Shown here: one piece after another, positions 1-6,703 of the stretch | How the letters are laid out: every line of letters starts with the position of its first letter | How positions within the stretch are numbered: position 1 is the first letter of the stretch | DNA from: Kiritimatiellia bacterium | Lineage (GTDB): Bacteria; Verrucomicrobiota; Kiritimatiellia; RFP12; UBA1067 | Assembly (NCBI GenBank): GCA_017959645.1 | Contig: JAGDAE010000223.1 | Span: 1 to 9,168 of the forward strand | DNA: 9,168 nt | Reading direction: 5' to 3' | Translations under genes and position numbers: made by a program | The notes under the pieces: generated by a model | Databases searched by the model: none | What the model was told of the DNA's origin: nothing | Seen by the model: only the letters and a program-made list of their open reading frames with translations

Positions 1-423
1 AGGCAGATAGAGGTCTCCATGATCTCGCAGCAGATAAAGGCGATGGCGAAGGAGCTGAAAGTTCCGGTAATCGTGCTTTCGCAGCTGAACCGCGCCAACG
101 AACAGCGCAGCAACGCAAGGGGCGGAGACGACCGGCCGAAACTGTCGGATCTTCGCGATTCCGGCGCAATCGAACAGGACGCCGATGTGGTCTTTTTGCT
201 GTGGCGGCCGAATTCCGGCAAACCCGAAGAGCAGGGGATGGTGGTGATCAACGTCGCCAAAAACCGCAATGGCGAGACCGGTGACGTAAAGGTGAATTTC
301 ATCAGGGAATATGTGCGGTTCGTAGACCGTCCGCCAGAACGCGACGACGGACAGGTCAATTTCACCACATCCGAACCTCACGAAGTCTATGAACAGTCGC
401 GATTCGAAGATACTACTATATGA
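1..423 (+). CDS. dnaB: Replicative DNA helicase DnaB, C-terminal end (5' truncated by window)
   Basis: This is the last 140 residues of the hexameric replicative helicase that unwinds DNA ahead of the replisome. The frame is open from base 1, so the first ATG at 19 is internal and the true start lies upstream of the window. Visible RecA-fold landmarks are the EVSMISQQIKAMAKEL helix, the strand VPVIVLSQLNR, the DNA-binding loop region with KLSDLRDSGAIEQDADVV, and the late KNRNGETG segment that in this family carries the arginine/lysine-finger region. The Walker A and Walker B motifs would lie before the window. A polar tail of about 35 residues follows the core, which is normal for DnaB. The next gene is more than 500 bases away, so dnaB is probably not co-transcribed with the cluster to its right. 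Family assignment is secure; regulation cannot be seen. Confidence 0.96.
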   Translation, partial: RQIEVSMISQQIKAMAKELKVPVIVLSQLNRANEQRSNARGGDDRPKLSDLRDSGAIEQDADVVFLLWRPNSGKPEEQGMVVINVAKNRNGETGDVKVNFIREYVRFVDRPPERDDGQVNFTTSEPHEVYEQSRFEDTTI

Positions 424-439
424 GCCTGAAATCATCTGA

Positions 440-518
440 GGGCTTTCGGGAAAACATAAGGGGGTAAGGGCGATTTTATATGGGCGCTTTCCCGATTTCA
501 TATAAGGGCTTTCTGGGG
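440..518 (+). repeat. Three imperfect direct copies of GGGC(GC)TTTC
   Basis: Copies start at 440 (GGGCTTTCGGG), 482 (GGGCGCTTTCCCG) and 506 (GGGCTTTCTGGGG). The second and third are each preceded by an ATAT-rich stretch. An 8-bp inverted pair, TCGGGAAA at 446-453 and TTTCCCGA at 488-495, sits within the first two copies and could pair across 34 bases. The function is unknown. The block lies directly after dnaB and could be part of its transcript end. Confidence 0.45.
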
Positions 519-701
519 TTTTGCTGGGGGTGGTTTTGACAGGATTGCCGGACGCGTGGCTACCGGTGTGCCTGTCAGTGTGCGGCTTGAATCGAGGCAA
601 CCGTACTCCCTGACGCAGACGGCCGATTTAGGTGTCCTCGTTCCGCCGTACCGCGGCGCTACGCTGGGCGTCGTACCGTTTCTGGCAACGTTCGCGTCTG
701 T

Positions 702-718
702 TTTTCGCTATGCGAAAA
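702..718 (+). repeat. Small perfect inverted repeat (7-bp stem, 3-base loop)
   Basis: TTTTCGC at 702-708 and GCGAAAA at 712-718 are exact reverse complements separated by TAT. The stem is AT-rich at its base. On its own it is not diagnostic of a terminator. It lies in the unexplained middle of the intergenic region. Confidence 0.4.
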
Positions 719-839
719 TTGGCAATGACGCTCACTTCGGATTACGCGAACCATAACGTAAACCGCTATGCTTGGCCGCGCATCCGGTTCGCTTCATCAG
801 ATGCCAGAAACGGTGTTCCGCCCGAGCTTCGCTTAAGGA

Positions 840-858
840 GAGACGCCAATGGCGTCTC
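840..858 (+). repeat. Perfect inverted repeat GAGACGCC-AAT-GGCGTCTC
   Basis: GAGACGCC (840-847) and GGCGTCTC (851-858) are exact reverse complements around the loop AAT, giving an 8-bp GC-rich stem. No U-run follows (the next bases are GATTAGTG), so a classical intrinsic terminator is not supported. It sits about 12 bases before the heptamer tract, and the pair may form one repeat module. Confidence 0.55.
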
Positions 859-870
859 GATTAGTGCACC

Positions 871-906
871 TTCCGACTTTCGACCTTCAGACCTTCGACC
901 TTCGAC
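871..906 (+). repeat. Degenerate tandem heptamer tract (CTTCGAC-like, about 5 units)
   Basis: Successive units are TTCCGAC, TTTCGAC, CTTCAGA, CCTTCGAC (one extra base) and CTTCGAC. The consensus is YTTCGAC with a 7-base period. The tract ends 33 bases before the promoter of the next gene. It is not a CRISPR array, because units are directly abutting with no spacers. Confidence 0.65.
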
Positions 907-938
907 GGCGTTTGTCCGCCCACGCGGGGGAAGAAATA

Positions 939-947
939 TGGTATAAT
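939..947 (+). promoter_or_regulatory. Extended -10 promoter for the 967 gene
   Basis: TG at 939-940, one base, then a perfect TATAAT at 942-947 make an extended -10 element. No good -35 box lies at 16-18 bases spacing, which is tolerated for extended -10 promoters. The expected transcript start near 954 would leave a leader of only about a dozen bases, ending in the ribosome binding site GGAAGG (955-960) six bases before the ATG at 967. This is an assignment by motif only. Confidence 0.6.
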
Positions 948-966
948 ACATAATGGAAGGGCAACG

Positions 967-1884
967 ATGTTCTACGGAAGCGAATATTCAGACATGAAAC
1001 CGGCGAATCGCGAGTATGCGTTCGTCGGGTCGCTTGGCGGTCTGTACCGGCTGCTGCGTGGCTGTTGGCGGCGGGAGACATGCGCACCACGACTGCAGAA
1101 AAAATGGAGCGAATCCGATCCGACCTGCGGGCAATGCTCCATCACGGCGTTTCTCGCACAGGATATCTTCGGCGGCGGAGTGTATGGCGTCCCGAACAGC
1201 GACGGCGGCTTCCATTGCTTCAATGTCGTGGGCGGCGCCGTGTTCGATCTCACGAGCGAACAGTTCGACCATCCCCTTGAATACACGATGGACTTTCCTC
1301 AAAGCCGTGAGATGCATTTCGCCAAGGCGGAGAAGAAATCGCGGTACGAAACGCTCGTGGCGTCGCTCGTAGGAAAGGCGAAACCGCAAGCGGACGCGAC
1401 GGCTTTGCGTGCGCTTCTCGCTGCGATTGCGGCGGCGGCGGTCTGGGCGGCGGCGTGTCCCGGCGTGACGATCCACCGCAGTTTCCGGACCCGCGAAGTC
1501 GGGATCGGCGGCGGCGCCGGCGTAATCGTTCCGGTCGAGCGCAAAGTCGCCGAAGCGCTCGACCGGCAGGCGCAGGAAGAAGCCGAGAGGCGGCTCAAGA
1601 TCGTCGGCAGGGTGACGGGCGTCGAGAACTTCAACACCGTCTACGTGACCCCAAACGGCGGCCAGAGAAGATGTGTGCGGCTCGAAGCCGTGTCGGCGGC
1701 GGATGACGCCGACGCCGCCGCGAAGCAGCGCATGCTCAGGGATCTCGCCTACCGCAAGACGGTGGAGATACACTACCGTTCCCACGACCAGTATGGTAAC
1801 ATAGTCGGAATCATGCTGGTCAAAAACGGCAAGAAGAAAGGGCTTTTGAACATAAACGCCACAATCATGGAGGCTGGACGATGA
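967..1884 (+). CDS. YunG-like domain / membrane helix / SNase-like domain fusion protein
   Basis: A 305-residue protein of unknown function. Residues about 20-135 resemble the uncharacterised YunG family, with the WSESDPTCGQCSITAFLAQD segment (Cys54, Cys57), FHCFNVVGG (His83) and VFDLTSEQF (Asp94). A hydrophobic stretch at about 147-165 is a plausible membrane helix. A charged linker (about 187-208, RQAQEEAERR) follows. Residues 209-305 match the staphylococcal-nuclease fold by pattern: GRVTG..NTVYV, CVRLEAV, a helix, HDQYGNIVG and LNINATIMEAG. The usual nuclease catalytic set looks mostly lost: DGDTV is replaced by ENFNTV, the DTPE position reads SAAD, and YGR reads YGN (Asn278); only Arg238 is retained. 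It may therefore be a binding rather than cleaving domain. The start at 967 is chosen for GGAAGG six to seven bases upstream; ATG 997 is a weaker alternative. The stop overlaps the next start by four bases (ATGA). YunG assignment is fairly confident, SNase-like moderate. Confidence 0.72.
   Translation: MFYGSEYSDMKPANREYAFVGSLGGLYRLLRGCWRRETCAPRLQKKWSESDPTCGQCSITAFLAQDIFGGGVYGVPNSDGGFHCFNVVGGAVFDLTSEQFDHPLEYTMDFPQSREMHFAKAEKKSRYETLVASLVGKAKPQADATALRALLAAIAAAAVWAAACPGVTIHRSFRTREVGIGGGAGVIVPVERKVAEALDRQAQEEAERRLKIVGRVTGVENFNTVYVTPNGGQRRCVRLEAVSAADDADAAAKQRMLRDLAYRKTVEIHYRSHDQYGNIVGIMLVKNGKKKGLLNINATIMEAGR
1869..1873 (+). promoter_or_regulatory. Ribosome binding site fixing the GH2 start
   Basis: GGAGG at 1869-1873 lies seven bases before ATG 1881, inside the end of the upstream gene. 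It supports ATG 1881 over downstream in-frame codons and suggests the GH2 gene is translationally coupled to the preceding gene. Confidence 0.65.
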
Positions 1885-4463
1885 CATTTCTTTTTTTCGC
1901 CGCCGCGCTTTCGGCGCCGATCACCGGCGCGGATTCATGGGGGATGCGTGAGAGCCGTCCGGCAATCGTCAATTCCGTCATGCGCATGGACGACGGGAAT
2001 ACGATCGATCTCGCCGGGGAGTGGTCGTTCGCGACCTGCCGGTACGACCAGGGTCCGCGCCGCAACAGCCACGACAATCCGCTTTTCGCGGACACGGTGG
2101 ACTGGGATAGCGCGCGCAAGATACGCGTTCCGGGCGCATGGGAAGGACAGGGCGTCGGCGACAGGGGCATGTCGACGTGCTGGGATTTCGAGTTCGACTG
2201 CTCGCCGAAGATGCTGAACCACGCTTTCGTGGGGACCGGCTGGTACCGGCGCAAGGTCACGATACCGGAGCGCTGGGCGGGCAAGAGAATCTGGATAAAG
2301 ATCGGCGGGGTCAACGCGATGGGGTGGGTATGGGTGAACCGGCGCCAGGTCGCGCACGTCGCCAACTGGTGCGCGACGCTGAAATACGACATCACCGACT
2401 GCGTGAAGCCCGGCGAAGAGGCGGAGATACTGGTCGAGGCGGACAACATGCGCCGCGGGCGCAAGGGCGTCGTCAACCACTGCCACCGCTGGGGAGGGCT
2501 CTACCGCACGATCGAGCTGGAGGCGACGCAGGACGTGTGGATCGACGACGTCTACATAAGGACCGATTTCGACCGGCGCGAGGCCAGGGCGGAAGTCGAG
2601 ATCGGCGGCGCGGCCGACAGGGTCGAGACGCGCACCACGTTCGAGATCGAACCGTTCCGCGAATGGACGCCGGAAAGCCCGAATCTGTACACGGCCAAGA
2701 TCGAGCTGGTGCGCGGAGGGGAGACGGTGGCATGCCGGTACGAGCGCTTCGCGTTTCGCAAGCTCGAAGTCAGGGGAGACGAGCTCTACCTCAACAACCG
2801 TCCGCTCTTCCTGCGCGGCTTCGGCGACGACGCGATATATCCGCTCGAAGGATATTCGCCGGCCGACCGCGAGTACCACCTGAAGCATCTGCGGCAGGCG
2901 CGAGCGGCGGGCTTCAATTTCGTGCGCCTGCACACGCATTGCGAGGTGCCGGAATATTTCGAGGCGGCGGACGAGGCGGGGATTCTCGTCGAGGCGGAGC
3001 TGCCGTACATCAACGGCGACATAACCGGCGAGCATGTGGAGTTCGATCCGGTCGGAGACTGGCTGGAGCTGTACCGGAATTTCCGGCGCCATCCTTCGCT
3101 CGCGGTGTATTCGAACGGCAACGAGGGTTCGTTCGGAGAGGCGCTCGATTCGTATCTGTATAGACTCGCGAAGGAGATCGATCCCGACCGCCTCAAGCAG
3201 GGCATGGACACGCAGTTCGCATGGCTGAACCATCCCGGCAATTCCGACTACGAAGGCGGGCCGGCGTCGGAATGGCCGCGGGGATCGGTGAATCCCGGCC
3301 GGCCGTTCGTCTGCCACGAGTATCTCAACTGCGCAGTGAAGGCCGACAGCCGCGAGGAACCGTTCTACACCGGCGCGACCGCCGCGCCGGTCACGCGCGG
3401 CGAGCGCGCCGCGTTTCTGGCGAAATCCGGACTCGAGCTCGAATGGGGAGACCGGCTGCAGGACGCGCAGAGGAAGCTGCAGGCGTATTGGCAGTTGCAC
3501 GGGCTCGCGTCCGCACGCGCCGACCCGTATTGCGACGGCTACTGCTTCTGGACCATCGTGAACGTAATCTCCGGCAGCCCGGGAAAATTTTCCGATCAGG
3601 GGTTGTTCGATCCGTTCTGGAACGTCAAGGAGGCGACGATAGAGGAAATCCGCCGCGTGAACGGTCCGACGGTATTGCTCGCCGAGGCGAAGGGGAACGA
3701 GGTGGAATTCATCCTTTCGCACTACGGCGAGGAGGCGTTCGCTGACGCGAAAATCGTCTGGCGGCTCGTGTCGGAGGGGAAGGAGCTCGCAGGCGGCGAG
3801 ATTGACGCTGGTCGGCAGGAGATCGGGCCGGCGCGCACGGTCGCGAGGCTCGATCTGCCCGAGACGGAAGTCGCGCGCCCCGCGAAGGCGACGCTCGAGA
3901 CCGGAATCTGCGGCATAGAGGGGCAGCGGCTCGTTTTCTGGCTTTTCCCGAAAGACATCGGCGCGCGCCGGTACGGCGAGGTCGTCGTCGCAGAGGAAGG
4001 ATCGTCCGAACTGGCCGAGGCGGTCGCGGCGGGGAAAAAGACCATATCGGTCGGCAAGGCGAATATGTCCGGACGCGCCGGCTATTCGGCATGGACGCTC
4101 GGACGCGAAATCGACTGGACTAAGTTCGATCCGAAACGCGACGCGTCCGAAGACGTGCTGCTCGGATGGTGGTCGGTCGGTTCGCAGGTAGGAATCGCGA
4201 TCAAAGACCATCCGGCGCTCAAATATCTGCCGCACGATGGCTGGCTCGGGCCGCAGATGTTCGCGATCGCCGGCAAAGGAAGGGAGCTGCCGGTCGACGG
4301 AATCGGATCCGGAAACATCATCATCGGCGGCGAGAGCGCGGACGGATGCAGCGTGTTTCTCGCCGAGACCGAAAACGGGTTCGCTTCGTGGGGGCTCGAT
4401 CTGCTCTCGGGGCGGCCCGAGGCGGAGGCGATGTTGCGGGGGATGGCGGAATATCTGCAATGA
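1881..4463 (+). CDS. GH2-family glycoside hydrolase (beta-galactosidase/glucuronidase-like), likely exported
   Basis: An 860-residue retaining glycosidase-type protein. The N-terminus MTFLFFAAALSAPITGA is a short hydrophobic, signal-peptide-like segment, though it lacks the usual positive charge. A jelly-roll sugar-binding domain spans about 35-215, with WYRRKVTIPERWAGKRIWI and VWVNRRQVA. A beta-sandwich spans about 215-300 and the TIM barrel starts near YLNNRPLFLRGF (about 302). The probable acid/base is Glu415 in SNGNEGSF and the probable nucleophile is Glu480 in FVCHEYLN, a 65-residue separation compatible with GH2. A beta-rich linker follows. The last 100 residues (GWWSVGSQVG, IKDHPALKYLPHDGW, GLDLLSGRPEAEAML) resemble the amidotransferase-like tail found on some GH2 enzymes. 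The substrate cannot be read from sequence; beta-galactoside, glucuronide and other substrates are all possible. The stop overlaps the helicase start by four bases. Confidence 0.9.
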   Translation: MTFLFFAAALSAPITGADSWGMRESRPAIVNSVMRMDDGNTIDLAGEWSFATCRYDQGPRRNSHDNPLFADTVDWDSARKIRVPGAWEGQGVGDRGMSTCWDFEFDCSPKMLNHAFVGTGWYRRKVTIPERWAGKRIWIKIGGVNAMGWVWVNRRQVAHVANWCATLKYDITDCVKPGEEAEILVEADNMRRGRKGVVNHCHRWGGLYRTIELEATQDVWIDDVYIRTDFDRREARAEVEIGGAADRVETRTTFEIEPFREWTPESPNLYTAKIELVRGGETVACRYERFAFRKLEVRGDELYLNNRPLFLRGFGDDAIYPLEGYSPADREYHLKHLRQARAAGFNFVRLHTHCEVPEYFEAADEAGILVEAELPYINGDITGEHVEFDPVGDWLELYRNFRRHPSLAVYSNGNEGSFGEALDSYLYRLAKEIDPDRLKQGMDTQFAWLNHPGNSDYEGGPASEWPRGSVNPGRPFVCHEYLNCAVKADSREEPFYTGATAAPVTRGERAAFLAKSGLELEWGDRLQDAQRKLQAYWQLHGLASARADPYCDGYCFWTIVNVISGSPGKFSDQGLFDPFWNVKEATIEEIRRVNGPTVLLAEAKGNEVEFILSHYGEEAFADAKIVWRLVSEGKELAGGEIDAGRQEIGPARTVARLDLPETEVARPAKATLETGICGIEGQRLVFWLFPKDIGARRYGEVVVAEEGSSELAEAVAAGKKTISVGKANMSGRAGYSAWTLGREIDWTKFDPKRDASEDVLLGWWSVGSQVGIAIKDHPALKYLPHDGWLGPQMFAIAGKGRELPVDGIGSGNIIIGGESADGCSVFLAETENGFASWGLDLLSGRPEAEAMLRGMAEYLQ

Positions 4464-6703
4464 AGCCGAGCGCCAAGCAGCGCGAGGCGCTCGATCTCGT
4501 CGCGCAGGGAAGATTCTTTCCCGATCTGCGCAAAGAAGACGACGGCGCGTGGTACGCCCGCTGGCGCGCGGCTGGCGGCGCCGACAACGATTGGGTGGAC
4601 GAGTTCGTGCGCCGCTCGGCGATGACGCCGCTCACCGAAGACGCCGAAGACATGCGCCACGAGACGATCCACGATGCCTGGCTGGCGGCGCTGCGCAGCA
4701 GAAGCGGGCTCGTGCGGCGTCCGGAAAGCGAATGCGAGGCGTTCGCCGCGGAGCTCGCCGCCTGGCACGGCGGCGGCGACGACTCGGAGCGCAAGGCGCT
4801 CGTCTTCCGTTTCGCCGATCTCTCGATAACGGTCGGCATACCCCGTTCGCGAAAAGGCCTGCGCGCCCTCGGCGAGGCCGCATACGTGTTCGGTCCGCTG
4901 CGCGAACTAAAGCGCGACGGCGACGTTCTGCGTGCGAAGCTGAACCGCACCGAGGCGGAGAGTTTCGTGCGCTCGGGCGGACGCGATCTCGCCGACGCCG
5001 GCTACACGGTAGAGGGAGTCGACATCGCCGCGGGGATAAGCTCGTCGGCGGAGATAGCCGACGATCCATCCCGGCCGGGATGCGCGAAGATTTCGAAAAT
5101 CCGTGTGCGAGTGGCGGGAGAAGAGGTCACGGCGGCGGAAATCCGCTTCATGCTCGACCAGGGCTCGACGCTCGTGTTCTTCCGCGATCGCTGGATAGAG
5201 GTCGACCGCAACATCCTGCGCAACGCGCTGAAGGTTCTCGAGAAGCGTTCCGGCAAAACGCTGTCGCGCGCGGAGGCGCTGGCGTTTTCGCTGGGGCTCG
5301 GGCGGCTGGGGGCGCTCGCGGTCGAGCCGTCCATCGCCAAAGGAAAGCTTCGCGCCCTGGTCGAGTCGCTGAAAACCAAGGGGGCGGGCGCGGAGTTGCG
5401 TCTCGACGGTTTCGCGGGGACTCTCCGGGCGTACCAGCGGCGCGGAGTCGAATGGCTGGCGTCGCTCACGTCGAATGGGTTCGGGGCGCTGCTGGCGGAC
5501 GACATGGGGCTCGGCAAGACGGTGCAGACGATCGCGTGGCTGGCGGATCTTCGCCGGCGCCGGCCGGGCGCCAAGGCGCTTGTCGTCGCTCCGCTCACGC
5601 TGCTCGCCAACTGGCGGCGCGAGTTCGCCGCGTTCGCGCCGGGCTTCAGGGTGTACGTGCACCATGGCGAGTCGCGCAGCCTCTCGGTCGGCTTTCCGCG
5701 GAGGGTGGCCGAGAGCGACGTAGTCATCACCAGCTACGCGCTGCTGACGAGGGAATTCGGGCTTTTTCGCGACACGGAATGGGCGGCGGTCGCTCTCGAC
5801 GAGGCGCAGGCGCTCAAGAATCCGCTGACGAAAATCGCGCGTGCCGCGAAGGCGCTGGCGATTCCCGAACGCGTAGCGCTCACCGGAACGCCGGTCGAGA
5901 ATTCGGTCGCCGACGTCTGGTCGATCGAGGAATTTCTCAATCCGCGTTTTCTGCCGGAACTCAAGACGTTCGAGCGGATGGATCCGCGGCGCATACGCGA
6001 CGCGCTGGAGCCGTTCGTGGCGCGGCGGCTGAAGAGCGATCCGGCGATAGCGGGCGAGATCGGCGAAAAACGCGAGATTCGCGAATACTGCGCGCTCTCG
6101 CCGGTACAGCGAGCCGAGTACGAGCGGGCGCTGGCCGACTATCGCCAGAGCGAAAACGCGCGCGGAAGCATCTTCGCTTTGATAAACGAACTCAAGCTGA
6201 TATGCGACGGCGAAGGGAAGCTGGCGCGGCTCGACGATCTGCTGGATTCGATATTCGCGGCCGGCGAGAGCGCGCTCGTGTTCTCGCAGTACGCCAAGGT
6301 CGGCGAAATGCTGCGCGAGCGCATCTCCGCGCGTTTCGGCGGCGAGACTCCGTTTCTGCACGGCGCGCTGACGGCGGCTGAACGCGAGCGCCAGAATGCG
6401 GCGTTCAATCGCCGCGGAGAGAGGGCGTTCGTGCTGTCGCTGCGCGCAGGCGGATTCGGGCTCAATCTGACCAAGGCGACGCACGTTATCCATTTCGACC
6501 GCTGGTGGAACCCGGCCGTCGAGAACCAGGCGACCGACCGCGCACACCGCATCGGACAGGAGAAAACGGTGTTCTCGCATCTTTTCATAACCGAGGGCAC
6601 GCTCGAAGAGCATGTTGACGACATCCTGCGGGCCAAGAGCGCGCTGGCGGACAGCGTGATAACGGAGGCGGAATGGCTGAAGGCGGCTGAACTTGATGAG
6701 TAA
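4460..6703 (+). CDS. SNF2/HepA-type DEAD-like helicase (compact, 747 aa)
   Basis: A superfamily-2 ATPase of the Swi2/Snf2 class, a group that translocates on double-stranded DNA and remodels protein-DNA complexes. The frame is open further upstream, but ATG 4460 is chosen because it forms an ATGA overlap with the GH2 stop and the upstream extension is only the GH2 gene read in another frame. Residues 1-310 form a bacterial SNF2-associated N-terminal region, including LDQGSTLVFFRDRWIEVD. ATPase lobe 1 begins near 314: motif I DDMGLGKT (Lys353), motif II DEAQ (447-450), motif III LTGTPVEN (about 474-481). Lobe 2 (about 590-715) has LVFSQY, SLRAGGFGLNLT, FDRWWNPAVENQATDR and DRAHRIGQ (arginines 694 and 697). 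All core motifs look intact, so it should be an active ATPase. The linker between lobes is short, and the usual KQICNHP stretch reads KLICDGE. It is paired with the SWIM protein that follows, as in other bacteria. Confidence 0.94.
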   Translation: MKPSAKQREALDLVAQGRFFPDLRKEDDGAWYARWRAAGGADNDWVDEFVRRSAMTPLTEDAEDMRHETIHDAWLAALRSRSGLVRRPESECEAFAAELAAWHGGGDDSERKALVFRFADLSITVGIPRSRKGLRALGEAAYVFGPLRELKRDGDVLRAKLNRTEAESFVRSGGRDLADAGYTVEGVDIAAGISSSAEIADDPSRPGCAKISKIRVRVAGEEVTAAEIRFMLDQGSTLVFFRDRWIEVDRNILRNALKVLEKRSGKTLSRAEALAFSLGLGRLGALAVEPSIAKGKLRALVESLKTKGAGAELRLDGFAGTLRAYQRRGVEWLASLTSNGFGALLADDMGLGKTVQTIAWLADLRRRRPGAKALVVAPLTLLANWRREFAAFAPGFRVYVHHGESRSLSVGFPRRVAESDVVITSYALLTREFGLFRDTEWAAVALDEAQALKNPLTKIARAAKALAIPERVALTGTPVENSVADVWSIEEFLNPRFLPELKTFERMDPRRIRDALEPFVARRLKSDPAIAGEIGEKREIREYCALSPVQRAEYERALADYRQSENARGSIFALINELKLICDGEGKLARLDDLLDSIFAAGESALVFSQYAKVGEMLRERISARFGGETPFLHGALTAAERERQNAAFNRRGERAFVLSLRAGGFGLNLTKATHVIHFDRWWNPAVENQATDRAHRIGQEKTVFSHLFITEGTLEEHVDDILRAKSALADSVITEAEWLKAAELDE

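Larger units (their letters stand above)
424..966. other. 543-base intergenic region without a convincing gene
   Basis: No reading frame here looks like a real protein. The short open frames (for example 556-756 and 632-946 on +) overlap one another and lack recognisable domains or good ribosome binding sites. The region holds three imperfect copies of a GGGC(GC)TTTC block near 440-518, an inverted pair TCGGGAAA (446-453) and TTTCCCGA (488-495), short hairpins near 644-658 and 702-718, a perfect hairpin at 840-858, a heptamer tract at 871-906 and a promoter at 939-947. No strong U-tailed terminator for dnaB is visible. The middle part (about 540-790) is unexplained and could be a dispersed non-coding repeat or a decayed sequence. 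Confidence 0.7.

Noticed and set aside
421..455. Intrinsic terminator directly after dnaB (AGCCT ... AGGGCT)
   Set aside because: Only 4-5 pairs with a bulge and no U-run follow.
871..906. Possible CRISPR array
   Set aside because: Repeat units are only 7 bases and contiguous, with no spacers and no cas genes.
556..946. Short plus-strand frames in the intergenic region (556-756 and 632-946)
   Set aside because: They overlap each other in different frames, run through hairpins and the heptamer tract, and have no ribosome binding site or recognisable domain.
988..1887. 299-residue open frame on the minus strand opposite the YunG fusion
   Set aside because: No domain and Arg/His-rich composition, while the plus strand has a promoter, ribosome binding site and recognisable domains.
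4166..4459. N-terminal extension of the SNF2 protein upstream of ATG 4460
   Set aside because: The extension is Arg/Gly-rich and is the GH2 gene read in another frame; the ATGA overlap gives a natural start.
1935..4460. 841-residue open frame on the minus strand across the GH2 gene
   Set aside because: It lies entirely inside a well-supported GH2 gene, is Arg/Asp/His/Leu-rich with no domain, and is what GC-rich third positions produce on the opposite strand.
4907..6613. 568-residue open frame on the minus strand across the SNF2 gene
   Set aside because: Same reason: a compositional mirror of the helicase frame without recognisable motifs or a supported start.
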